DNA of 64,000 bases from Sclerotinia nivalis (taxonomy: Eukaryota > Ascomycota > Leotiomycetes > Helotiales > Sclerotiniaceae). The notes beneath the pieces were generated by a model. That model did no database searches. It was given only the letters and a program-made list of their open reading frames with translations, and was not told where the DNA came from. The stretch covers positions 434,001 to 498,000 of the forward strand of contig JAPEIS010000017.1 in NCBI GenBank assembly GCA_029531795.1, written 5' to 3'. The translations under genes were made by a program, and so were the position numbers. Shown piece by piece: positions 52,901-62,970 of this stretch. Position 1 is the stretch's first letter. Each line of letters starts with the position of its first letter.

Positions 52901-55900
52901 GGATGGGGACCAATCTCAACGAAAGTTGTATTGTCTGCAATCGTACCGCCTGCAGTTGCAGCAAAGAGTGCTCCGACCAGATCAACAGGTTTGCGGCAAT
53001 GGTCCGTGAGGTGTTCCGGTCCAAAAACTCCGGGAAGACGAACCACAGTTGCTGAGAGGGGGCATATGACAGGAATATCTGGTGGGTGGAAGGCCACACC
53101 TCGGGCAGTTTGCTTGAATTCCTCTAGTATACTATTCATTTGAGAGGAGTGAAAAGCATAAGGGGTTTTGAGGATTGTCCCCATGATTTTTTGTGACATC
53201 AAAAGCTCAGACAGACTTTCGATATTTTCCCGAGTTCCACTAAGGACAATATCGCTTAGGCCATTGATACAAGCAATCTCAACTTCCTTGTCTTTCAAAA
53301 AGGGGGCGAGTGTATCGATCGAAGATTTGACAGCCAGCATCAGATGTGTATGAGGCAAGCAAGCTTTTTCGAGCTCTTGACCGCGCATACCGACTAGGTA
53401 GATTGTCTCCGCCGCCGAAAGAACCCCAGCAGCATTTAATGCAGCATAATGACCAAGACTATGGCCAACGACACAACTGGGGGTAACACCCCATGAGGCC
53501 CAGAGCCTCACTAACGCCATCTGCAAGCAAGTGATAGCCAGTTGCACTGCCGTTGGAGATTGATCGGATATCTGAGTTTTATCTCTATCCTCGCTGATAA
53601 CGGATATAATCGAAGGGAAGCCTTGTTTTTGTGCCAATTTATCGTAGAGACAAATATCAGCCCGAAAAGAGGAGATGCTTTCAAATAGCTCCTTCCCCAT
53701 TCCAATATAGCTAGACCCTTGCCCGGTGAATACGAAGGCAATCGAAGGGCTTGAAATGGATCTTGCTTTTCCAACCTCGGAATCTATCGCTTTGGACAGG
53801 TTGACCGCTATGTCTTCGATATTACATCCAGTTATGGCGATGCGATGGGGATGGTGAATACGTCTTGCAGTTGTGGTATAAGCAAGAGAAGACAGGGACA
53901 GGGGGGAACTAGGAGTACTCGTCAGGAATGACAACAGAGACTGGGCATTTGCTTTCAACGCCGAAGCCGTTTTAGCAGAGACGGCAACTAAATGTATGGC
54001 TCGAGTATCTTCCTGTGAGTCGGCTACTCTTTGAGGAGAATCTGCCAAAAGCAGGGCAGTGTTACCACCTGCAGCACTAAAATTATTTACCAGTACTTGA
54101 CGAGGACGGCCGTGGACTCTCTCCCACTTGATCGGCTTGTCCGTAATACGAACACCGCGAGAAAACAAATCCTCCGGGAATCTGTGATTTATCCTAGTCT
54201 TAATGCCGCAGTGAGGAGGTATTGTGTTATTGCGCATCATTAGTAAGACTTTGATAAGGCTCGTCACTCCTGCTGCAGCTTCGCCGTGACCCACATTTGC
54301 TTTGGCAGATCCAAGATAAAGAGGTTTGTCCTCAGGACGCTGACCAACTTTAGGTGCAAAGCACTCCAGAACGCTTGACATCTCAGCAAAGTCGCCAGTT
54401 TGTGTCCCGGTTCCACTAAATATCGAGTTAGCCTATTCCTTTCAGTAAGAATGGAAACATCTAGATTTGGACTTACTGCATCTCGACATAACTGACACCT
54501 TGGCGCTCTACACCGCTAAGAACCTTTTGGAACATATCTTTTTGTGCTCCCACATTTGGTCGAGTGATAGAATTTGATTCGGCTGAATGGTTAGTAGAAA
54601 TATTCAGTATTACGCCCTGAATTGGGTCATTGTCTGCCAACGCATCTTCAAGACGTTTCAAAATCACCGTAGCGACACCTTCCCCTCGACAATAGCCATC
54701 GGCCGAGTCATCGAATGTTCTGCAGTTTCCTGTACGTGATAAGAAGTGTCCTCTGTCAAGTCCACTCGTGAAATCTGGGTTTGTTATCACGTTGGTACCG
54801 CCGGCGATTGCAGTGTCGACGTCGCCCTGCCAGAGGGAGTTACATGCAATATGAATTGCTGCCAAGCTGGATGAGCATGCGGTGTCCACGCTATAACTCG
54901 GTCCACTGAATTTAAAGCAGTAGTTGATGCGACCTGGGATGAATGCGCGATTTCCTCCGGGGATAAAGTATGTGTCTATATCCTGCGCGCTATTTGTTTC
55001 CATCCAGTCGTTGCTTGTAACACCATAGAAAACCCCAACTCGGTCTCTTTTAGTCGAAGGCGTATTGTCAGGGACAACGCCTGCTTGCTCTAGTGCTTCA
55101 TAGGCTGTCATAAGAGCAAGACGCTGCGCGGGATCAACCTGCTGAGCTTCTCTCGGGGACATACTGAAAAATCTGGCATCAAACAACCCAGGCTCCTCAA
55201 GCCAACAACCGTAAGGTGTAACACTAGTGTTTTTCCTGGTGCCTGAACTGTCAACATGCGTCTTTTGATCCCATCGGAGTGGAGGTACGACCTCATGCAC
55301 ATCTAGGCCTTTGTAGAGAATATCCCAAAATTTTGCGGTGTCGTTTGCACTAGGAAATCTGCCTGACATACCAATAATGGCAATCTTGGACCTTGGCGAA
55401 TTTCCAGCGACGCTTGAATATGTCTCGTGTTTTTCGGCATCAAATTGATCATGATTTGCAGGCCCAAGTGGATGGCCTGCTATTTCAATGTTTGTGTTCC
55501 CCTTCATCTTCAACACCGCCTTGAGACCAAGGCAAGCATCCGTGGAAATTGGAATCAACAAGGTTTTAGTGTCTTTTGAAGATTGCAAAATGGAACTTAG
55601 AGTATTTGCCAGCAAATCCCACTGCATAGGTCTCAGAAAGATGTCTATAAGGGCATTTTGTAGCAATTCTCTCAGAGTGCGGGTACGAATGACCTCTCCC
55701 GTCGCTATTGATAGAACTGGAATGCTTCTGGGTGTCTCGGGCCAGCAACATACTGGATCTAGATCTAAGATACTTTCGACATCTTGCTGTGTATAGAGAT
55801 GTGGTGCATGATAAGGGGCATTCACACACAACTCAATACCTTTATAGGTACTTACATCTTGATGTTTTCGGAAGGCACTCAGTAGCCTGGGCGGGCCACT

Positions 55901-56643
55901 GATTGTGACACCACGGCTCGAACTGCTACTGACGTATGGTCGTGAGATCAGAGGAATACACTGCAATTTCGGTCAGTAAGAATCTGTTCTACGAATGTAT
56001 TTTCAAGCATACATGAGATTCTGAGAAGTCTTTGATAACAGAAGTTGCCTTCTCTATCGATAACCCCGGGTAAATTACTGCCCATGAAGCCCCGGTCTTG
56101 TCGTTTAATGCCACTTGTGTCCCGATTTCTGCAGCCAACACACCAGCGCGAAATGAGATGATGACAGTCTGTACTGCTACTGGTACAAGCTCGGAGAGCG
56201 ACCGGCTATAACTGACCGCAGCTGCAGCAAGCGTGCCGGTGCATATCCCTGCTAAATAAGAGTCTGATAGCTGTGGGTAACGCCCAGTTTTATGGCACAA
56301 TCTATATAGAAATTAGCGGCTGTTTCACTATCAATTTCGATCTATCTAGTATATATGAATCGTACCGGATGAAGAGACTAATTTGATAGATAACAGTAAG
56401 GGCGTGGTCTAGAGGAACGCTTTTGAAGCCATCTTCTCGTAAAGCTAACAGGTCTAGTAAGCCTGCAAATTTGATGGATACTCTGGGTTTTAACGCCTGA
56501 ATTTCAGAACGAATCGCTTCATATGCTTTAGTTAAGAATGAATCCTGGATAGGATCACGATCAGAACAGATGATGGTTCTTAGTCCTTCATCAACCTTTT
56601 GTGATTGGTCTCCGAAGATATAGAGTTCGATACCTCGATCCAT
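49967..56643 (-). CDS. Non-reducing polyketide synthase (SAT-KS-AT-PT-ACP-TE)
   Basis: Eight exons on the minus strand: 56366-56643, 56013-56301, 54477-55960, 52453-54415, 52181-52387, 51564-52124, 50107-51492 and 49967-50044. All phases agree, giving 2081 aa. SAT: Cys in GICTGT (about C113). KS: DTACSSS (about C551), His in VEMHGTGTQTGD (rebuilt by a splice) and in KANVGHGEAAAG. AT: GHSLGHYAALNAAG (Ser near 1003). PT: His in HPLVQGHKVNG (about 1323) and Asp in YIDAFSQSAGFVMN (about 1515). One ACP: GVDSLLSL (Ser near 1706). TE: GWSSGG (about 1895) and His in GANHFSMM; exon 8 adds the final 26 residues. There is no methyltransferase or reductive release domain. The enzyme should make an unmethylated aromatic polyketide released by the thioesterase. 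All catalytic residues appear intact. The flavoenzymes to the right are the likely tailoring steps. Confidence 0.95.
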
Positions 56644-57005
56644 GGCTACTAAGTTAGTTTATTTTGTAGTAGTTTGCAAAGGTAAGAGTTTTGATAAGGA
56701 GTGAGTTTGAAAGTTTCATGTTTTTAATACAATACATGAATAGTTGGACTATATCTCAATGTATCAAAGTTCTGTTACGCGATTGTTCATGGCAATATTA
56801 GTACTCTATATAGTGCATCTAAGGCAAGTGAGGGTACGCACACGAAGGCAAAAAGATCATAGGTTGGAATCAATATCAAAGTGGGTCGAACCTCATGCGA
56901 AGTAAGCTTGCGTTATTATTGGTAAGTGATTAATAGAGCTCCTAGGCCATTCTCAAAAATCCCAACATCACCATAAAAAACGACACCCAAGCTTCAAGTC
57001 ACTTC
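56644..57005. promoter_or_regulatory. PKS upstream region
   Basis: 362 bp between the PKS start and the end of the next minus-strand gene; it must hold the PKS promoter. It is AT-rich, and I see no clear regulator site. Confidence 0.4.
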
Positions 57006-57428
57006 TCATTCTGATTTCCCTTCCTTATTGAGCCTTGCATTCTCCAAAGCTGTCCCAACAGCAACCATGCTCAACAGAACAGCAGAAATGTACGCCTGCG
57101 GGAATCCATCGCCAAACTCGGGATCTATAGGTAGCGACCCCGGGTAAAATGCCGCGCTAACTTGTGCAACCCAGTTCAGACTCGTCAGTAATGCAGCTGT
57201 GTAGAGCGATTCTTTCTCAATGACACGTGAGGTACTTGGGCGATAGAGGTAATAAAGAGCGCCAATGCCGAGAAGCACACCCGTTGACAATGTTTGCCCG
57301 TTGTGGAACTTGGCGTGCGGCGGCCAGCGTGGGTTGTAGACATGGGTGTCATTCCAGTCAGCGATAAAACCACCGATACCATTTATAACGGCAACGATAG
57401 CCAGGATGGAGCGTCCCAATTTGGGCAT
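57006..57428 (-). CDS. Small cluster-associated membrane protein (DUF6640-like)
   Basis: Single exon, 140 aa, directly upstream of the PKS on the same strand. Four hydrophobic segments are visible: ILAIVAVINGIGGFIADW, TGVLLGIGALYYLYR, YTAALLTSLNWVAQVSAAF and AYISAVLLSMVAVGTAL. A conserved-looking hydrophilic motif, NPRWPPHAKFHNGQ, follows the first segment and contains two His plus Trp and Asn that could form a polar site. I associate this pattern with an uncharacterised fungal family of small four-helix membrane proteins (I believe DUF6640) found near secondary-metabolism genes; the name is from memory and unsure. No catalytic role is established. It may share regulation with the PKS. Start: the ATG at 57428, the first in frame. 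Confidence 0.72.
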   Translation of the reverse strand: MPKLGRSILAIVAVINGIGGFIADWNDTHVYNPRWPPHAKFHNGQTLSTGVLLGIGALYYLYRPSTSRVIEKESLYTAALLTSLNWVAQVSAAFYPGSLPIDPEFGDGFPQAYISAVLLSMVAVGTALENARLNKEGKSE

Positions 57429-58508
57429 TTTGACTGCAAGCTCTGGCTTGTGATTCGGGCAGTTTGGGGAGTTGTGGTTGAAGATAAAAGTTGAGGTGCG
57501 GAGCTTGGTTAACCATTTATGAATGAAAGTGAAGACAAAGTTACAGGTATTATACTACCTAGCTGCATAAATTGTGATGTGTTGGCTTACTGCCCCTTTG
57601 ATAACATAACCGGGACTCTCATTGGGTCGTTCGGCAATGAAGTAAGGCGGATACATATGCGGGTGAGTCCGGTGAAGTCCGTCTTAAGCGAACTGGAGGG
57701 GAGCGATTGGAGTGGCGGAAAAAATTACGATCTAAACTTATCCGGGTACTTGGATCTTTTTCCTATTCTAGCTGACTCAAAAACGTTACCAAAGTTAGTA
57801 AAATGTCACGGTTTATATCGTAATTCATTATATAGTTAATAATGTGTCACGAGGGTTTATTTTCAATTAATAACATTCGAAATTAATTATTTAAACTCTA
57901 AATATTATACTATTCAGAGTTTCTGATTGGTTAGTATATTAAAAATAATGAAATATCGTGATTGGTGATTGATTTGATTGAAATATTGCGATCGAGGTTC
58001 TAAAGGCACTATAATTCAGTTGTTGGGGGCCTAAGTAGTAGCCTATAAAATGGCCCGGTACGAGAAAAAGAAAAAAGTTCTAAATCTTCGATTCTGATAA
58101 GGGGTGATATGATATGAATGGCTATTGGATAATACTTAATTGGGTATAGTTTCAAAGGTTTTTTGGCCATTTAAATCGCTCCCAACCGGAGAGCGACCGG
58201 AGGGCTCAGTATACTTCCCTCAAATAATCTTTGCATCGATCTCCACTGTTTTGTGATGCAGTGTAGAAGGCGAGAACTTGATATATATGGAGAGCACTGG
58301 AAGAGATTTGGGGTTGTGGCATAGAGGTTTGAGATTGTGGCATTTAAGTTTGTTTAACTTGTTCAGGATTTGATACTCCATTCCATTGCATTAACTTATC
58401 CCACATTGTTTCCTGATTTTACAGATATGAATGTAAAATTGCAGCGCGCTGCTCCCGAAGTTCCAATTTTGATTGAGATCCTCTAGAGACTATATTGTAT
58501 GTGAGAAA
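57429..58508. promoter_or_regulatory. Bidirectional promoter in the PKS cluster
   Basis: 1.1 kb between divergent cluster genes. It is AT-rich (57840-58050) with a GC-rich island at about 58185-58215 containing CCGGAGAGCGACCGGAGG, two CCGGAG half-sites 10 bp apart, which could suit a zinc-cluster regulator. The ORF at 57519-57839 (+) has no recognised domain and is probably not a gene. Confidence 0.4.
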
Positions 58509-60327
58509 ATGGCCAGCGGCAGCAACAGCAAAGGACTACCAGTTGTGATTATAGGAGCCGGAATTTCAGGTGACCTTATAACAGAACATTCGTTAACGGG
58601 GGCTGACCGATAATACCCAGGCATATGTATGGCAGTTGATCTAATACGTCGTAATGGAACTCGAAACTTCATAATACTTGAAAAGTCAAGCGATGCTGGA
58701 GGTACCTGGAATGACAATCGTTATCCTGGATGTTGCGCTGATGGTGAGTTCACACCTCAAATGCCAATAGCGTCATCATTCATTGTATTCTAAAATTTCA
58801 ACAGCGTGGAGCCATCTATATTCATTTTCATTCAATCCGAATCCAAATTGGATGTGCAATTACCCCACACAAAGAGAGATCCACGCGTATCTGATTAGCA
58901 CAGTTCGGCAATGGGATCTTTTCAAGCACATAGTTTTCAATACTGCTGTTGAAAGTGCGAAATGGAGTGATACCGAGATGGTATGGCGGATTGTAGTTAC
59001 GTCTACAAGCAATGATAAGAAAGAGGAGTGCCATCAGGACACGATCATCACTCCTTTTCTCGTCTCAGCCGTGGGACAGCTCAGCATACCATCCATCCCC
59101 GATATAGCTGGGCTTGACGATTTCAAAGCAAAGGTCATGCATTCTTCAAGATGGGACGAGAGTCAGGAACTTAAAGGCAAAAGAATTGCAATCTTTGGGA
59201 ACGGAGCAACAGGCATTCAAATGATTCCAGAGATTGCAAAACTCGCATCGCACCTTACAGTCTTCCAGCGTACACCAAACTGGGTCTTACCTAGAAACAA
59301 CCAGAACATCTCCCTCGCTCAAAGGTTAATATATAAATTCTTTCCGCATATCCGCGAGCGCTATCGAGAAAGATTAATGGTTTCTCAAGACCAGGTACAT
59401 GATATGATTATCAAGCCAGAAGTTGGCGAGTTTGTGAAAAGTTTAAGCCTGGATATGATGAAACGTCAAATCCCGGAAAATGGAATTTTGCGCGAAAAAC
59501 TGACACCTAACTATCCCTATGGATGCAAAAGGGTCATCTTGAGCGACGAATTCTTTCCCACCATGAATCAACCACATGTTAAATTGGAGACTAGGCCAGT
59601 GGATCACATTACTGAAAGAGGCATCCTCATCGACGGCGAAGAAACTGATTTCGATATCTTGATTCTAGCCACAGGATTCCGCACAACAGAATTTATGCAT
59701 GGCATCAATATCGTAGGCAATGATGGGCGAGATATCAGAGAGATCTGGCGTCAAGGTGGTCGCGCCTACCTTGGAATGACAGTGGAATCCCTTCCGAACT
59801 TTGCCATGCTTTACGGGCCCAACACAAACCTTAGCCATTCTTCCGTACTTCTAATGATCGAGTCACAGGCTCGGTATATCAGCGCCATGATCGGAACTAT
59901 TCAGTCTGCCGTATCAAGTGCTGAAAATCTCGTCTTTACAGTGAAAAAGGAGAGAGTGGAAGCTTTCAATCAGGAGCTGCAGCTACGACTTCACGAGACT
60001 GTTTTTGCACACCCGGGCTGTAGCAGCTGGTACAAAACGAAAGACAACATTGTCACTAATAACTGGCCTGAAAGGGCAGCGAAATATCAGCAGATGCTGA
60101 TGGTTTTGGATTGGAACGATTATGAAATTTTGGGAACTTGGCCTAAGGGTTGCTCAAAGACAGATATTAAACATTTTGGACTTCCAATTGAGGAGGAACT
60201 GAAAACTCGATTCCCAACCAGATATATCCTTGGAATATTAGGCATTTCTAGTCTTTGTATGGCTATTTGGAGGTATAGACGCTGGGCAAAAGTTCTTAAT
60301 GGGCAAAGAACCGGAATCATCGAATAA
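58509..60327 (+). CDS. Baeyer-Villiger-type flavin monooxygenase
   Basis: Three exons, 58509-58569, 58621-58743 and 58805-60327, with introns of 51 and 61 bp, giving 568 aa. The first Rossmann motif GAGISG (residues 16-21) is rebuilt across intron 1, and GGTWNDNRYPGCCAD across intron 2. A second dinucleotide site GNGATG (about 193) binds NADPH. The BVMO-type fingerprint is FKAKVMHSSRWDES (about 167-180), with Ala in place of the usual Gly at the third position. LILATGFRTTEF is the later FAD motif. The C-terminal hydrophobic stretch (YILGILGISSLCMAIW) followed by RYRRW suggests a membrane tail. In fungal polyketide pathways such enzymes insert oxygen next to a ketone or hydroxylate; which it does here is open. 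It is divergent from the PKS side and probably co-regulated. Confidence 0.9.
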
Positions 60328-61349
60328 CTCTATAGTAAAGTTTATCAAACACTCTGAATCTGAACTTGCAGACCTCATTTTGGTATCTTACCACGAGAAA
60401 AAAAATCCATTATAAAAACAGATAAACTCGAATGACCAAAGACCTCCATTGCGACTGGTAGCACTTGGAATTGCTTTTCGCACCAGTAGTCTCGGTGGTG
60501 CTAACGATAACCTCAGCTGATAATCATTCGGATGTGGCCCAAAATCGCTGGAACCCTCCGTGGCCTCCCCTCAATCTCCAACATTAGTAAAAGGATCCGG
60601 TTGGCTGCATAACTGCGCCACCGGCTAATTATTCGTTTAGCGAAAGCAACCAAATGGCATGCTGACTGCAGTAGCAGCCCCAGTTTTAACCAACTGAAAT
60701 CAAAAAAATTTAATGGTGAGTAGCTGACTGCATGAATGCAGCAAAGTGGATATTTTGCATACTTTATAAAACAAATCTTGTAGCGGGGTTTGTTAATCTC
60801 ATTCCCAGTCTCTCGAGTCTCGATGTTGTCCTTGATGTATTGTCTACGTAAGCCCCATTTAGCCTAATTCGTTCTGCTGATATTGGGTCAATTCCAATCC
60901 AACCGGGTTATACGAAACTATACTCTATATTGCAAGAGAGATGGCAATTAGGATTAAAAGTGCATCTAGCTATCGGTTACGTAGCTCTGCTAAAATCATA
61001 CCCCATCACTGATCGGGGGTCTTTCCGTTATCCTCGGTAGCACAAAAGACTTTGATATATGTTCTTATGTATGTACTATCTAGAAAGTAGCTTGGAACTA
61101 AACCCTTTCTTTGTACCTATCTAGAAGTTAGTAAGTGGAGATTTTGTCTGATCTATTATCCGATCCCTGATCCATTTTTCTGAAATTATCTTCTTTGGGA
61201 ATTTCGTTGGTCTCTTCTACATAGTAGAAAGAGCTTTCTTGAGAATATATGATCGCACCTGTTTAGATACCTAGATCTTATTGATTTGCAGCATACTGTC
61301 TACAGTGACATATCAGATTAAACCTTGGCTAGTTCGACTTCCCCTCATT
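60328..61349. other. Spacer between two cluster monooxygenases
   Basis: 1.0 kb; holds the 3' end of the BVMO gene and the promoter of the next gene. It contains GC-rich patches around 60530-60640 and an imperfect pair GCTGACTGCAGTAGCAG / GCTGACTGCATGAATGC at about 60660 and 60724. The palindrome AACCGGGTT lies near 60901. No gene is seen. Confidence 0.4.
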
Positions 61350-62561
61350 ATGTCAGCGCCTCGAGTTTTGATTATTGGTGCTGGAGTAGGCGGTTTGGCG
61401 CTTGCACAAGGCCTTAAGCGGAGTCAAATTGACGTTGCCGTCTTCGAACGTGATACACTACTAGATTCTCGGCTTCAGGGTTACCGACTCAAGATTTTTG
61501 GCGAATTTCAAAAGAAATTACGGGATCTCCTGTCTGATGAAGCATGGCCAGAGTTCGAGGCTTCTTGTGCAGAAACTAACCTCGGCGAAACAACATTGAA
61601 CGCACCGGATGCGCATATCATTGCGAGTCGTAAAGGCCACCTCCCTGATGGAGTACCTCTGCCGTATACGATTGACCGTGGAATGCTGCGCCAGTCAATG
61701 ATGAGAGGAATTGAAGATTCGGTGCATTTCGGAAAGCGGTTCGTTAGGTATGAGCTCAACGACACAGGCATCCGCGTTTTCTTTGAAGATGGTAGCGTTG
61801 AGGAAGGTACATTGCTCGTGGGTGCTGATGGAGCTCGTTCGGCGGTCCGTCGGCAATTGCTTCCAGAAATCAAACTTCTTGATACTGAGGGATGCTGCAT
61901 CTATGGTAAGACATTTCTGAGGCCAGAGTTTCTCTCACGATTTCCAGAGAAACATCGAAGATGGATGACGGTGGTACTTGATCAGACCCCAGTTTTACAG
62001 ACGATCATCTCCGGCGAAGCACCCGTTACGCTTGTCTGTGAGCAAGTTCGCTTCCTGAATCGAAGCGAAAATAACGCTTTGCCAGAAGACTACATACACT
62101 GGGGATTGCTTTTCCAAAATACTACATTTGGGTTAAAGGGGGAGGCGCTGGAAAATTCATTGCGAACTGAAGCATTTAAAATGTCGCTACGATTGACAAG
62201 TGAATGGGATCCTTCTATCCGAAGTTTGCTGGAGCTTCAAGACCCTTCTCTGACGATGGGAATGCGAGTATTCTCCTCCAGTCCGAATTTGCCGAGCTGG
62301 ACGCCTTCCTCGAAAGTCACTATAATTGGAGATGCAATACATGTTATGTCGCCAGCAGGAGGGGTCGGTGCTGTGGCGACGCTGCATGATGCCGCCACTC
62401 TGGCGCGAATAATTAGCGAAGATGGAATCTCGCAGACATCCATTGGCATATTTGAAGAAGAAATGAGAAAATTTGCAAGTATTTGTCTTAAGAGGAGCTT
62501 CGTGGCAGGGGAAAAGCTTATAAAAACGCCCTTGGCTGAGAATTGTAAGACAGTAGTTTAG
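61350..62561 (+). CDS. FAD-dependent aromatic monooxygenase (PHBH / salicylate hydroxylase type)
   Basis: Single exon, 403 aa from the ATG at 61350 (MSAPRVLIIGAGVGGLALA). An in-frame ATG at 61281 would add 23 residues before the FAD motif and is less likely. The FAD-binding GAGVGG is at residues 10-15. The DG motif is VGADGARSAVRR, and the GD motif is IIGDAIHVMSPAGGVGA. These are the three signatures of class A flavoprotein monooxygenases, which hydroxylate or dearomatise phenols with NAD(P)H and O2. No membrane anchor is evident. It is in the same direction as the neighbouring flavoenzymes and a likely tailoring enzyme for the PKS product. Substrate and position are unknown. Confidence 0.92.
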   Translation: MSAPRVLIIGAGVGGLALAQGLKRSQIDVAVFERDTLLDSRLQGYRLKIFGEFQKKLRDLLSDEAWPEFEASCAETNLGETTLNAPDAHIIASRKGHLPDGVPLPYTIDRGMLRQSMMRGIEDSVHFGKRFVRYELNDTGIRVFFEDGSVEEGTLLVGADGARSAVRRQLLPEIKLLDTEGCCIYGKTFLRPEFLSRFPEKHRRWMTVVLDQTPVLQTIISGEAPVTLVCEQVRFLNRSENNALPEDYIHWGLLFQNTTFGLKGEALENSLRTEAFKMSLRLTSEWDPSIRSLLELQDPSLTMGMRVFSSSPNLPSWTPSSKVTIIGDAIHVMSPAGGVGAVATLHDAATLARIISEDGISQTSIGIFEEEMRKFASICLKRSFVAGEKLIKTPLAENCKTVV

Positions 62562-62970
62562 TAAGCCTGTGTAGCTTGGGTCTCTCATATATTCACACAA
62601 ATCCCAATAGAAAACGTCATTTAATGCAAACGGAGTATTTAGACGGGCAACAAACAATAGTAGCTAACCAATAAGAGCTGATTTGATATTGAACAACTAT
62701 AAGCTCAAAACTAACGTCGTATTTATCTTTTTATCCGTGCCGTTCTTGCCCAAATGTCGGTATTTGCGGCACAGATTAGTTCGTTGTTAGGCTTAGTTCG
62801 TGGGGACGCAGGAATAAATACATGTGGTGTATATTAATAGATCCCACGCGAAGTAAGAAGGATCGCAATGTCCCTGTTCCCGGATACACTGAAAGTGTAT
62901 ATATACTAATCTCTCAGTACCCGGGTATCTATCACAATACCATTCACCACTTGCTTCTTCATCTTCAATC
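62562..62970. promoter_or_regulatory. Promoter of the BBE-type oxidase gene
   Basis: 409 bp. A TATA-like TGTATATATACTA lies about 70 bp before the ATG. A perfect 10-bp palindrome, TACCCGGGTA (62918-62927), follows; CGG-type palindromes are typical zinc-cluster sites, though no binding is shown. Confidence 0.4.

Noticed and set aside
49967..56643. Broken PKS made of several short ORFs
   Set aside because: All seven breaks are explained by phase-correct introns and every catalytic motif is present, so the gene is intact.
57519..57839. 106-aa ORF in the divergent cluster promoter
   Set aside because: No recognised domain, no relation to neighbours, and it runs into AT-rich promoter sequence.
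61281..61349. Longer start for the FAD monooxygenase
   Set aside because: The 23 extra residues are not typical before the FAD motif; the ATG at 61350 gives the usual short lead to GAGVGG.
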